Shown here in pieces: positions 52,123 to 60,024 of a stretch of DNA of 64,000 bases. The stretch lies in contig CP070724.1 of NCBI GenBank assembly GCA_020350825.1, positions 1,523,922 to 1,587,921 of the forward strand. The letters are read 5' to 3'. Position 1 is the stretch's first letter. Each line of letters begins with the position of its first letter. This DNA comes from Thermoplasmatales archaeon (GTDB lineage Archaea > Thermoplasmatota > E2 > DHVEG-1). Made by a program: the position numbers and the translations under genes. The notes beneath the pieces are model-generated. The model did not search any database. It was not told the DNA's origin and worked only from the letters and a program-made list of their open reading frames with translations.

Positions 52123-53237
52123 GGTTAAAAGTAATTGCCTCAGATTTTAAAGTAAATATTAAAGCCTGGTCACGAAGCAAGGGGACGTTGTTTTGGACAC
52201 TTGCATTCCCGGTGATGTTGATTTTGATTTTCGGCGCTATTTTTTCAGGAGTTGGCGAGGTAGAATATGAGTTGGATGTACAGGATTTAGATGATTCAGA
52301 AATGTCTCACGAGTTCATTAAAATTTTAGAAGAGACTGGTGTGATAAAAGTAATCAACGTATCAGTAAACGAGGATATTATGTCGTACATTGAAGAGAAT
52401 AACATTAAACGGTTGCTCGTTATACCTGAAAAATACGGGGAAGTTATCATTTCATCATTTGGCACAAATGCAACAGTTGATCTCTTGTTTTATTTTGATC
52501 AAAGTGAGCAATCATCTAATCAAGTTATTCGAAGTGTTATTTCAAATGTAATTCAATCAATGAATATGGAATTATCACATGGTAGGGACATCATTAAAAT
52601 TGAGGATATACCTACCATAACTGAAGATTTTGATTTCATTGACTTTTTTATACCTGGAATGATTGGATTTACCATTATGCAAACTTGTATATATGGAAGT
52701 ATCGAAAGGAATACAAAGTACAGAAAATATGGAATTTTGCGAAAACTTCTCACGACACCTATTACTAGGGCAGAGTGGATTTTTTCAAAAATGCTCTTCA
52801 TGATGTTTCTGTCTTTTCTTTCATCTGTGATAATTATACTAGTTGGCATACTTGTGTGGGGAATTACCATAACAGTCGATCCTCTGATGATTACTCTAAT
52901 GATTATTACTATCAGTGCCACAAGTTTTTTGTTTTCAGGAATGGGAATGTTAATCGGACGATTTGTTAAAGAAGAGGAAACTGCTGATACTGCAGGTGGT
53001 GCCATTAGTTTTCCGATGATGTTTCTTGCAGGAACATTCTTCCCACTAGACCAAATGCCGGAGTTTCTTCAGGAATTCGCACGAATCCTGCCTCTCTACT
53101 ATGTTAACGAAGGTCTACGCAATGCAATGATCTATGCGAATCAGTCAGAAGCATTACTAAACAGCTTCATAGTAATTATTTTTGCTAGTATTTTTTTCCT
53201 TGCGGGTGTGCTCCTGACAAAATGGAATGAAGATTGA
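52119..53237 (+). CDS. ABC-2 type permease
   Basis: A 372-aa membrane partner of the preceding ATPase. One N-terminal helix (GTLFWTLAFPVMLILIFGAIFSG), a 140-residue outer domain (VEYELDVQDLDDSEMSHEFI...), then five helices from residue 180 on, including the ABC-2 signature (FPMMFLAGTFFPLDQMPEFLQEFARILPLYYVNEGLR). It exports a lipid, polymer or drug-like compound; the sequence does not tell which. Confidence 0.88.
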   Translation: MRLKVIASDFKVNIKAWSRSKGTLFWTLAFPVMLILIFGAIFSGVGEVEYELDVQDLDDSEMSHEFIKILEETGVIKVINVSVNEDIMSYIEENNIKRLLVIPEKYGEVIISSFGTNATVDLLFYFDQSEQSSNQVIRSVISNVIQSMNMELSHGRDIIKIEDIPTITEDFDFIDFFIPGMIGFTIMQTCIYGSIERNTKYRKYGILRKLLTTPITRAEWIFSKMLFMMFLSFLSSVIIILVGILVWGITITVDPLMITLMIITISATSFLFSGMGMLIGRFVKEEETADTAGGAISFPMMFLAGTFFPLDQMPEFLQEFARILPLYYVNEGLRNAMIYANQSEALLNSFIVIIFASIFFLAGVLLTKWNED

Positions 53238-53244
53238 TTGCTTC

Positions 53245-55314
53245 TCAGGGTAATTCAAAATCCGTATTTTTAAAAAATGTAAAATCTAGATTGTTCCAAT
53301 CATCAAAATCTCCTTTACCATGAGAACCATCTGAATAATTAATTATTGAGTATGTATATCGATAGTTCATGCAACTTTTATAGTTTCGATATTTCAACCA
53401 TTGTCTGGTAAACAGTTTTGCTGCAATCATGTTGTCATTACCTCCATGGTCGTCAACAGTTAATCCAAAAGTATGTCCCAACTCGTGTAATGCACCTGCA
53501 ACTATCAATCGTCCTCTACTAAATATTGGTGAATCCTCTTGGAGTGTTTGTGCCGATATTTGAAAGGAATCAAGATGATTCCATCCTACAAAGGTAAAAC
53601 CTGGTCCAGCTCCATAGTCACACACCAGGCAGTAATGGAAAATTCCCTTCCTCGGATTATTTAGGTTATTATGCAGAAAGTATTCCCAGTAAATATCGCG
53701 GAGATCTGCATAAGAAAAATGCGTACCATATAAAATCTCTTCTCCTCCTTCCAGATTGCCGAGGTCAACATGAAGCGAAATATTTTGTTTCTCAAATACC
53801 GCTATCATTTTATCCACATAATAATCTGGAGGTTTATTGGAAGCATTATTTTGATTTTTTGCTATCACCCAATCAAACTCTAAAAATATGTCTTTATGAA
53901 ATGGATTTGATCCGTAATCGTCGGTATAGCATTCTTCAATGTTGTTCAAACCATCCTTATCAGGGTCAAGGTTTTTATGATCATTCCAAGAATTTGGTTC
54001 ATACCCCCATTTTTCCTCCCACCAATCTGGAACATGATCATTATCACTATCTATTCCTAGAAGTTCTATTTCAACATATCGAGAATTGTTAATTTCAACA
54101 TTGAACAATCCATAATCTATTTCCCAACTTGTACCAGCAGTATCAACTTTTTGCAATAGCCATGGAAAAACGGTTACGCGACCAAATTTCATAAGTATTT
54201 TATCTTTTGATTCCCGATCAAATAATGCCGGTCCAAAAGGTGAACCCCACCAGTTATACCTTACATCACATATTGAATGTATAGAATATAGTCCACAAAT
54301 AGAACTGTGAATATTGTTGTTCAGTAATCTAAATTTACTGTTTTTTACTTGTATTCCCAATCTTAAGTTTTCTGATAAATCACATTGTTCAACCATTATG
54401 TTTTCCGAATTTTTATTTACGTTAATTGCAAAATGTGTGTTCCAAAACAAATTACAGTTTGAGATGTATATAGTTGAACTATTCGAAATTTTAATTCCAA
54501 ATCCATTGTGATTAACATTACAATCGGAAATATTGATATTACTACAATAACTTAAGAAAAAACCACCTTGATTGTCATTATTGTTATATGCAGCACATCT
54601 TATCGATTCGATATTTGAAGAGTTATTAAAGAAGTAAGCAATGCCATTTGTGTGTGCATAACAACCGATAATTTTGATTTCATCAGAACTTCCAAGATTT
54701 AGTCCGATTCCATTATGACAAAAATAGCAATCACTGATTTTGCTGCTGTGTGATGATTTAAGATATATGCCCTCTCCATTAGTATGAAAGGTGCAGTTAT
54801 TTATTTCATTATAATAGGTCTCATTTACGTATATACCAGTTTTTGTCCTGTAAAAAATACATTCTGTTATTTGGTTATTCTCCGAATCAAGTTTTATGCC
54901 AGCGTTATGCATATATCCCCCAGAGTTTCTAATTGTAAAATTATGTACATTTACATGATCTGCAATTAGATAGACAACAAATTCTTTGTAAGTTCCATCT
55001 ATAATTGTACTGCTTTTATTCTCACCAATTATTGAAAGAGATTTGTCAACTACAACATTCTCATGATATATTCCGTTGAAAACGTAAACAACATCTCCTT
55101 CAGTTGCATTCTCAATGGCGTCTTGAATATGCTGGAAGGGGTGTGTCTGCGATCCATTCCATGGTCCACCCGTATTATTGCCATCAACGTATATCATTTT
55201 TCTGTTGATTACATCATTTGTTGTTTCAACCTGTTCGCCTATACTATTGATTACAGAAATATTAGTAAGTAAAAATAGTAGGATTATAATTAATGAGACG
55301 GATTTTTTTTTCAT
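53245..55314 (-). CDS. Secreted beta-helix protein with a C-terminal zinc metalloprotease motif
   Basis: A 689-aa exported protein. Signal peptide SVSLIIILLFLLTNISVINS. Residues 50-360 form a right-handed parallel beta-helix of NosD/PbH1 type with many short repeats (NxxISDCxxxxNGxGI). Residues 415-475 hold Ca-binding type Asp-rich loops (IDSDNDHVPDWWEEKWG, NLDPDKDGLNNIEE). The last 200 residues contain LHELGHTFGLTVDDHGG, an HExxHxxG zinc motif with a later His that fits a metzincin-like protease. Whether this is a genuine protease or a degenerate one is not certain. Probably cell-surface or extracellular. Confidence 0.8.
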   Translation of the reverse strand: MKKKSVSLIIILLFLLTNISVINSIGEQVETTNDVINRKMIYVDGNNTGGPWNGSQTHPFQHIQDAIENATEGDVVYVFNGIYHENVVVDKSLSIIGENKSSTIIDGTYKEFVVYLIADHVNVHNFTIRNSGGYMHNAGIKLDSENNQITECIFYRTKTGIYVNETYYNEINNCTFHTNGEGIYLKSSHSSKISDCYFCHNGIGLNLGSSDEIKIIGCYAHTNGIAYFFNNSSNIESIRCAAYNNNDNQGGFFLSYCSNINISDCNVNHNGFGIKISNSSTIYISNCNLFWNTHFAINVNKNSENIMVEQCDLSENLRLGIQVKNSKFRLLNNNIHSSICGLYSIHSICDVRYNWWGSPFGPALFDRESKDKILMKFGRVTVFPWLLQKVDTAGTSWEIDYGLFNVEINNSRYVEIELLGIDSDNDHVPDWWEEKWGYEPNSWNDHKNLDPDKDGLNNIEECYTDDYGSNPFHKDIFLEFDWVIAKNQNNASNKPPDYYVDKMIAVFEKQNISLHVDLGNLEGGEEILYGTHFSYADLRDIYWEYFLHNNLNNPRKGIFHYCLVCDYGAGPGFTFVGWNHLDSFQISAQTLQEDSPIFSRGRLIVAGALHELGHTFGLTVDDHGGNDNMIAAKLFTRQWLKYRNYKSCMNYRYTYSIINYSDGSHGKGDFDDWNNLDFTFFKNTDFELP

Positions 55315-55476
55315 TTTTCTAGCGATTATTTAAAGTATATTTATAATACATAAATATATCTATATAAAATAGCTTTCTTCTAAATTTTTATTAAAAATAA
55401 ATTAAAATTTTTATAATTTCTTTTTAAAATATAGAAAATTATTTATATTTATAATTACAAATATACTTATATGGAT

Positions 55477-55495
55477 AGTGTTGGCAATTAACACT
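55477..55495. promoter_or_regulatory. Inverted repeat at the promoter of the 41-aa gene
   Basis: AGTGTT-GGCAATT-AACACT lies about 25 bases after a TATA-like ATACTTATAT (55462-55471), so at the likely start site. It differs from the TTAACAATTGTTAA operators but takes the same position. Confidence 0.4.
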
Positions 55496-55523
55496 AAACA
55501 GATTGGTAAGAGATTGTGAAAAA

Positions 55524-55649
55524 ATGTTGATTGTTGGAAGTACTTCAGATATTGAGGAACAAAGAGATATCAGATCAATAGCAGAAATATTCATAATTGG
55601 AGAAAGATTTAGATATTTTGCACTCCGACAAAAAAACAAGAAAAAATAA
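55524..55649 (+). CDS. 41-aa basic protein, TSDxEE family, paralog of 39870-40091
   Basis: Frame from ATG 55524 to TAA 55647: MLIVGSTSDIEEQRDIRSIA, then EIFIIGERFRYFALRQKNKKK. It aligns over its whole length, ungapped, with residues 1-41 of the 73-aa protein at 39870-40091, with about 17 identities. GTGA lies just before the start, and a TATA box plus inverted repeat lie upstream. Conservation between two distant loci is good evidence that both are real genes. Function unknown. Confidence 0.6.
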   Translation: MLIVGSTSDIEEQRDIRSIAEIFIIGERFRYFALRQKNKKK

Positions 55650-55724
55650 AATTTTAAAGGATTATCTATAGATGAAAAACTAAATCTAATTTTGTTCGTA
55701 AAAATTCATGAATAGAAACATTTT

Positions 55725-55967
55725 TTACCCAGATAAACTCTTGGTTCCAATGAGTGTTTTTGTGTCCATTATACCTCTTGTTGACCGTATTTTGTTAATA
55801 ACGATACCACCAATATTATCGATATCTCTACACTCAATTTTTACGAGAATATCATATTCTCCAAAGAGTGGATGTACCTCTACTATTTCTGTTATTGTAT
55901 TGAGTTTTTCATATACCTCTTTTTCTTTTAAAGGGCTTATACTCAACAATGCAAATCCAATTGCCAT
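55725..55967 (-). CDS. Stand-alone RAM (Lrp/AsnC effector) domain
   Basis: An 80-aa ligand-binding domain without HTH: AIGFALLSISPLKEKEVYEKLNTITEIVEVHPLFGEYDILVKIECRDIDNIGGIVINKIRSTRGIMDTKTLIGT. This is the same domain type as at 16528-16767 but not closely similar in sequence. It probably forms a multimer that binds a small metabolite. Upstream lies an AT-rich gap; partner unknown. Confidence 0.85.
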   Translation of the reverse strand: MAIGFALLSISPLKEKEVYEKLNTITEIVEVHPLFGEYDILVKIECRDIDNIGGIVINKIRSTRGIMDTKTLIGTKSLSG

Positions 55968-56089
55968 GGTTCACCTGAATGCCATTTCTATATCTTATAG
56001 TTTTCTTTGTTTCTGAAACCTACTGTATTAAATAAATCGTAAGGATAACTTTTCTGTATAAATAGATATAAAGAAAAACAAGAGTTTCC

Positions 56090-56857
56090 TTATCCGTACA
56101 TGGAATGAGGAATTGGTGGCATTGATGGAGCTGTTGGCTTTGATTGCTCCAGGAACTTTCTTATATTTTTCTCTATCTCCTTTGCCTCCTTATACAAGGG
56201 TTTTGGATCAATTTTTATCCCTGGGAGCATTATGTCTAATTTATCCAATAAATTCCCAGCAGCCCTGGAATCCGGGTATGATGCATGAGCCTCTGCCAAC
56301 AGGCAGAGAACATCGTGTTTCATAAGAACCCCTCTAAATAAAAGGACACCAGTGACACCGGTAATCATGCCTTCTTGGGTTTCCATTATTTTATGCTTTT
56401 TAAGAATGCTTTTCATTTTAGGATTACTACCTACTCCCAAAACCTGTAATTCTTGTTTCTTTATATCACCCACAGCATGTGTTCCCTCTAAAGCAACAAT
56501 TGGTTTGCATCCTTTCTTATCTGACCATTCCAGAATGGTATCACCCAATAGCATTATGGTATCCATTGGTGGCATGAATTCGGATATTATCACGGTAATT
56601 TGCTCACAGGTGCCATCTGGTCCACAAACCTTATTTCCAGTATATATCCTTACAGGGGGAGAAGGAATAGATTTATGAATGACTGTAGCCGGCATAAAAT
56701 TTTTTGAAACGATTGCTCCTATTTCATCGAGTTTTAACGAATCAATGATAAAACGTCCAGCAATGGAACTAACCAATCCCACAGTTGGGAATGCAACAAC
56801 AAGCATGGAATTTGAAAGATCCACTTCTTTATATTCTACTATAGATATATCTTCCAT
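56090..56857 (-). CDS. PAC2-family protein (proteasome assembly chaperone-like)
   Basis: About 255 aa. The archaeal PAC2 family stretch is SNSMLVVAFPTVGLVSSIAGRFIIDSLKLDEIGAIVSKNFMPATVIHKSIPSPPVRIY, with later GVTGVLLFRGVLMKHDVLCLLAEAHASYPDSRAAGNLLDKLDIMLPGIKID. The fold is that of eukaryotic PAC2, which assists 20S proteasome assembly; the archaeal role is inferred. The ATG at 56857 is chosen because TTTAAATAC lies about 25 bases upstream, giving a leaderless start. Confidence 0.88.
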   Translation of the reverse strand: MEDISIVEYKEVDLSNSMLVVAFPTVGLVSSIAGRFIIDSLKLDEIGAIVSKNFMPATVIHKSIPSPPVRIYTGNKVCGPDGTCEQITVIISEFMPPMDTIMLLGDTILEWSDKKGCKPIVALEGTHAVGDIKKQELQVLGVGSNPKMKSILKKHKIMETQEGMITGVTGVLLFRGVLMKHDVLCLLAEAHASYPDSRAAGNLLDKLDIMLPGIKIDPKPLYKEAKEIEKNIRKFLEQSKPTAPSMPPIPHSMYG

Positions 56858-56964
56858 AGCTTCAAAATATGATATTTTGTATTTAAACATTGCTTGAGAT
56901 TTTAAAAATAACTGTTATAATATGATCATTATTTTTCTCTAAAAATAGTAAAAATATAAATACA

Positions 56965-57561
56965 TTATTCTACAATTTCTGTTAATTCTGATAGTTTTTT
57001 AATAGTATAATCGGCGTTAATATCAATACCAACAACAGTACAGCCTGCGGCTTTTCCTGCTTTTACATCATTCTCTGTATCTCCAACTAACAGCACAGTT
57101 TCTGGGGAAACATCTAAGCGTTTACAGGCCTTGAATATAATTTCAGGATCGGGTTTTGCTTTTCGTACATCATCACTTGTGATTAAATGGCTGAAACATG
57201 TTTCAATGTCGAACTTCTTTAGTATTTGCTTTGCACAGTCTCTAGGGGTATTAGTTATTATTGCCTTTTTGTACATTTTTAATTTTTGTAATGTATCTTT
57301 TGTATCGGTATAGATATGAACGGCATTAATATACTCGCTATAAATGGTGTTACAGAAATTCCCTATTTCAGGTTCAAGTTGCATCTTCTCTAGGTTATCC
57401 CGGAGATCGTGTCCCCAGTATATCTTAATAAATTCATCTCTGCTGATTTCTTTGTGATTAAAAGCTTTAAGAGCCTGATTGAGGGATTTCCACCAGGATT
57501 CTAATGAATCAACGAGAACACCGTCCATGTCAAAAAGAATCGCGCTTGGTTTTATTTTCAT
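56965..57561 (-). CDS. HAD-family phosphatase (phosphoglycolate phosphatase-like)
   Basis: A 198-aa haloacid dehalogenase hydrolase. Motif I AILFDMDGVLVDS, motif II AIITNTPRD, motif III Lys in RKAKPDPEII and motif IV LLVGDTENDVKAG are all present. A helical cap follows motif I (SLESWWKSLNQALKAFNHKEISRDEFIKIYWG). Similar to phosphoglycolate phosphatase and beta-phosphoglucomutase; substrate unproven. Confidence 0.88.
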   Translation of the reverse strand: MKIKPSAILFDMDGVLVDSLESWWKSLNQALKAFNHKEISRDEFIKIYWGHDLRDNLEKMQLEPEIGNFCNTIYSEYINAVHIYTDTKDTLQKLKMYKKAIITNTPRDCAKQILKKFDIETCFSHLITSDDVRKAKPDPEIIFKACKRLDVSPETVLLVGDTENDVKAGKAAGCTVVGIDINADYTIKKLSELTEIVE

Positions 57562-57652
57562 ATATTTACAGCCGAATTCAAAGTATATTAGAGTGACACA
57601 AAAATCTTTCCAATGGGATATAGTTTAAATATCTTGATTATAATGATTTTTT

Positions 57653-58057
57653 ATGAAGGAGTTAAAAATTCGTTCTAATATGAGAAACGAAATGATTGAT
57701 ATCACACATGATATTCAAAGACAGGTAGACGAGGAAAATTTAGTAGAGGGTATTGTCGTTGCCTATGTGCCTCATACAACCGCCGGGATAACAATTAATG
57801 AAGGTGCTGATCCAAGTGTTCAGCGTGACATTATTGAACAATTAAAAAAGATTGTACCAGAGAACGGTGATTATAATCATATGGAAGGAAATAGCGATGC
57901 GCATATCAAAGCAAGTCTCTTGGGATCATCTATCACAACTTTTGTGAGAAACAAAAAACTAATTTTGGGCACATGGCAGCATATATTTTTTTATGAGGGA
58001 GATGGACCACGAAACAGGAAAGTTTACCTGAATATGATATCACTAAAACAATCTTAA
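57653..58057 (+). CDS. YjbQ/UPF0047 family protein
   Basis: A 134-aa protein of the UPF0047 family: VAYVPHTTAGITINEGADPSVQRDI holds the conserved His, NHMEGNSDAHIKASLLGSS and LGTWQHIFFYEGDGPRNRKV complete the site. Members can replace thiamine-phosphate synthase weakly in bacteria, but their true role is unclear. The length is standard. Convergent with the second COG2522 regulator. Confidence 0.9.
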   Translation: MKELKIRSNMRNEMIDITHDIQRQVDEENLVEGIVVAYVPHTTAGITINEGADPSVQRDIIEQLKKIVPENGDYNHMEGNSDAHIKASLLGSSITTFVRNKKLILGTWQHIFFYEGDGPRNRKVYLNMISLKQS

Positions 58058-58092
58058 AAGAGATGCATATTGATCAATAACTATCAAAAATT

Positions 58093-58431
58093 TTATTCTT
58101 CACTTGAACATGAGGTACATGCTAGCGGAAACACGCCTTTTGATATTAAAATTCTACAAATTCTGCAGGTTTCTGGTACAACAACTGCTCCTTCGTTTTG
58201 AATAATTCTTTCAGCAGATTTATTAATTTCTATAAGTACAGATTTATCAACAATTTTGATCTTCCCACGTTTTTTTGATAAGTATTGACATACTGCTGCA
58301 GGTGTCACTCCAAGGTTTTTTGCAGCTTCTTTTTGATTCAATCCGAAATTATTAATCATACTCTCTGCAATCTCTTTTCTTATTACTGGCAATCCATTCC
58401 ACATCATGTATTCGCAAGGAGTACCCTTCAT
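58093..58431 (-). CDS. COG2522-type HTH regulator, second paralog
   Basis: A 112-aa homolog of the regulator at 40326-40658: PCEYMMWNGLPVIRKEIAE, HTH LNQKEAAKNLGVTPAAVCQYLSKKRGKI, and PETCRICRIL. Cys6, 48, 89 and 92 match the four shared cysteines. An extra CTSC near the end is unique to this copy. As in the paralog, a TATA box precedes a leaderless ATG, and a near-palindrome (58462-58475) lies above it. Probably binds the sites at 58.5 kb and shares targets with its paralog. Confidence 0.82.
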   Translation of the reverse strand: MKGTPCEYMMWNGLPVIRKEIAESMINNFGLNQKEAAKNLGVTPAAVCQYLSKKRGKIKIVDKSVLIEINKSAERIIQNEGAVVVPETCRICRILISKGVFPLACTSCSSEE

Positions 58432-58461
58432 ATGCTTTAAACAACTATTTTATACTTATAA

Positions 58462-58475
58462 TTAACGGTTGTTAA
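58462..58475. promoter_or_regulatory. Near-perfect operator TTAACGGTTGTTAA (site 5)
   Basis: Two central bases differ from the perfect palindrome; both half-sites TTAAC and GTTAA are kept with 4-bp spacing. It is upstream of the TATA region of the COG2522 gene, the same arrangement as site 4. Confidence 0.5.
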
Positions 58476-58573
58476 TAATGTGTAAAAAAATCTATATTGT
58501 TTTCATTTTACGATTAAAATACAGATAAAACTAAAAATAAAAATCATAGAAAAATTTAAATACCGAAGTTGTA

Positions 58574-58587
58574 TTAACAATTGTTAA
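58574..58587. promoter_or_regulatory. Perfect palindromic operator TTAACAATTGTTAA (site 6)
   Basis: Lies about 15-25 bases after a TATA-like ATTTAAATACC (58553-58563) on the plus strand, so at the start of the small RNA 58588-58690. Confidence 0.65.
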
Positions 58588-58690
58588 CTGGAGACGAAAA
58601 ACAGGGGATTTATTTTTTGTATCCCATCCTTTCCTCCTCCCTTACCAATCATTGCCCCTGTCTAATTTACGTCTCCTTTCATCCTATTTT
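58588..58690 (+). ncRNA. Candidate small RNA under palindrome control (copy F)
   Basis: Predicted start just after site 6. Outer stem GGAGACG (58590-58596) with CGTCTCC (58670-58676); inner stem ACAGGGG (58601-58607) with CCCCTGT (58655-58661), both 7-bp perfect. The loop carries ATCCTTTCCTCCTC (58626-58639), the 14-mer also at 12749-12762. The RNA would end near the T-run at about 58687 (CCTATTTTTATT). No plus-strand protein frame. It lies between the second COG2522 gene and the permease gene. Confidence 0.6.
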
Positions 58691-58833
58691 TATTGATATA
58701 TTATTGTTATTACAAAAGATATATCAAAAATCACAGAAAAATCAGATCTTAGCTTAGCTGAACTTGATATTTATCTCTGTTATAAGGAAATAGGCAAATA
58801 TTGAAATAATAAATTTACGATAAGCTCCAGCAA

Positions 58834-60003
58834 ATGAATAAAATTGATCCAATTTGTGGTATGAAAGGAACCATACCTGCTCATGGACACTATTTTTGTT
58901 CTCAAGGGTGCATCGAAAAATATGAAAAAGAACACAATATACCCCATGAGACCTGTACATCATGTTCAGTACCAGCAAAAAAATGGTATCAAGAGCGACT
59001 GTACGTCGTTGTACTTGTTGTCATAATATTAGTAACATTAAGCTTTTTTATACCACTTTTACAACCTTTTTTTAATGCATTTATCGACTATCTTGAATTG
59101 ATTTGGTGGGCTATCCTGCTCGGCTTTCTTATAGGTGGTTTCATTGATTACTTTGTACCAAGAAAATATATTGAAAAGTACCTATCCAGACATAGAAAAC
59201 GAACAATCATCTATTCAATTATCTTTGGATTTTTAATGAGCGCGTGCTCTCATGGTATTCTAGCTATAGCGATCGAATTGTATAAAAAGGGGGCAAACAC
59301 CTCATCAGTAATTGCATTCCTTCTTGCATCACCATGGGCAAATTTACCAATAACCATTCTTCTCTTCGGTTTTTTTGGAACTAAAGCAGCATTAATTGTT
59401 GTATCAGCTCTAATTATTGCTACGATCACCGGATTGATTTATCAACGGCTCGAACAACGTGGAATGGTAGAATGCGCGCAGTGTTTCCTTGGAGAAGATA
59501 CACCTGTATTAACTGATTTTTCCATAATAAAAGATATAAAGAAACGTTGGAATGTTTACAAATTTACAGCGAAAAATAATATGGCTGCTGTAAAAGGAAT
59601 AGCACGAGGGTCATGGTCATTATCAAAAATGGTTCTTTGGTGGCTTCTAATCGGGATGTTAATGGCAGCATTTGCACGTGCATATATACCTCACCATCTT
59701 TTTGAACAATACATGGGACCTACATTACTTGGATTACTTGTAACGTTACTTTTTGCAACTATTATAGAGGTATGCTCAGAAGGTAGTTCTCCACTTGCAT
59801 TTGAAATATATGATAAAACACTTAAGGCAGGTACACCTGCATTTGGAAATTCATTTACGTTCCTGATGGCAGGTGTAGCCACAGATTATACTGAAATCGG
59901 GTTAATATGGTCAAATATAGGGAAAAAAGCTGCCTTATGGCTTCCAATAATTACAGTCCCTCAGATATTAATTTTAGGGTTTTTGTTTAATGCTCTTCTA
60001 TGA
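58834..60003 (+). CDS. UPF0718 permease with N-terminal metal-binding motif
   Basis: A 389-aa protein. Residues 1-50 look like a YHS/TRASH-type metal finger (DPICGMKGTIPAHGHYFCSQGCIEKYEKE) followed by TCTSCSVPAKK. Eight to ten membrane helices follow in two halves, each with the permease stretch (ACSHGILAIAIELYKKGANTSSVIAFLLASPWANLPIT, EVCSEGSSPLAFEIYDKTLKAGTPAFGNSFTFLMAGVATDYTEI). ArsP-like members of this family export arsenicals; the Cys-rich N-terminus suggests a soft metal or metalloid here. A TATA-like element lies about 25 bases before the ATG. Confidence 0.85.
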   Translation: MNKIDPICGMKGTIPAHGHYFCSQGCIEKYEKEHNIPHETCTSCSVPAKKWYQERLYVVVLVVIILVTLSFFIPLLQPFFNAFIDYLELIWWAILLGFLIGGFIDYFVPRKYIEKYLSRHRKRTIIYSIIFGFLMSACSHGILAIAIELYKKGANTSSVIAFLLASPWANLPITILLFGFFGTKAALIVVSALIIATITGLIYQRLEQRGMVECAQCFLGEDTPVLTDFSIIKDIKKRWNVYKFTAKNNMAAVKGIARGSWSLSKMVLWWLLIGMLMAAFARAYIPHHLFEQYMGPTLLGLLVTLLFATIIEVCSEGSSPLAFEIYDKTLKAGTPAFGNSFTFLMAGVATDYTEIGLIWSNIGKKAALWLPIITVPQILILGFLFNALL

Positions 60004-60024
60004 TTACCAAATTAGAGGATTTAA

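Noticed and set aside
58700-58797. A short plus-strand frame ending IYLCYKEIGKY before the permease
   Set aside because: No ATG, GTG or TTG start with a ribosome binding site was found in frame.
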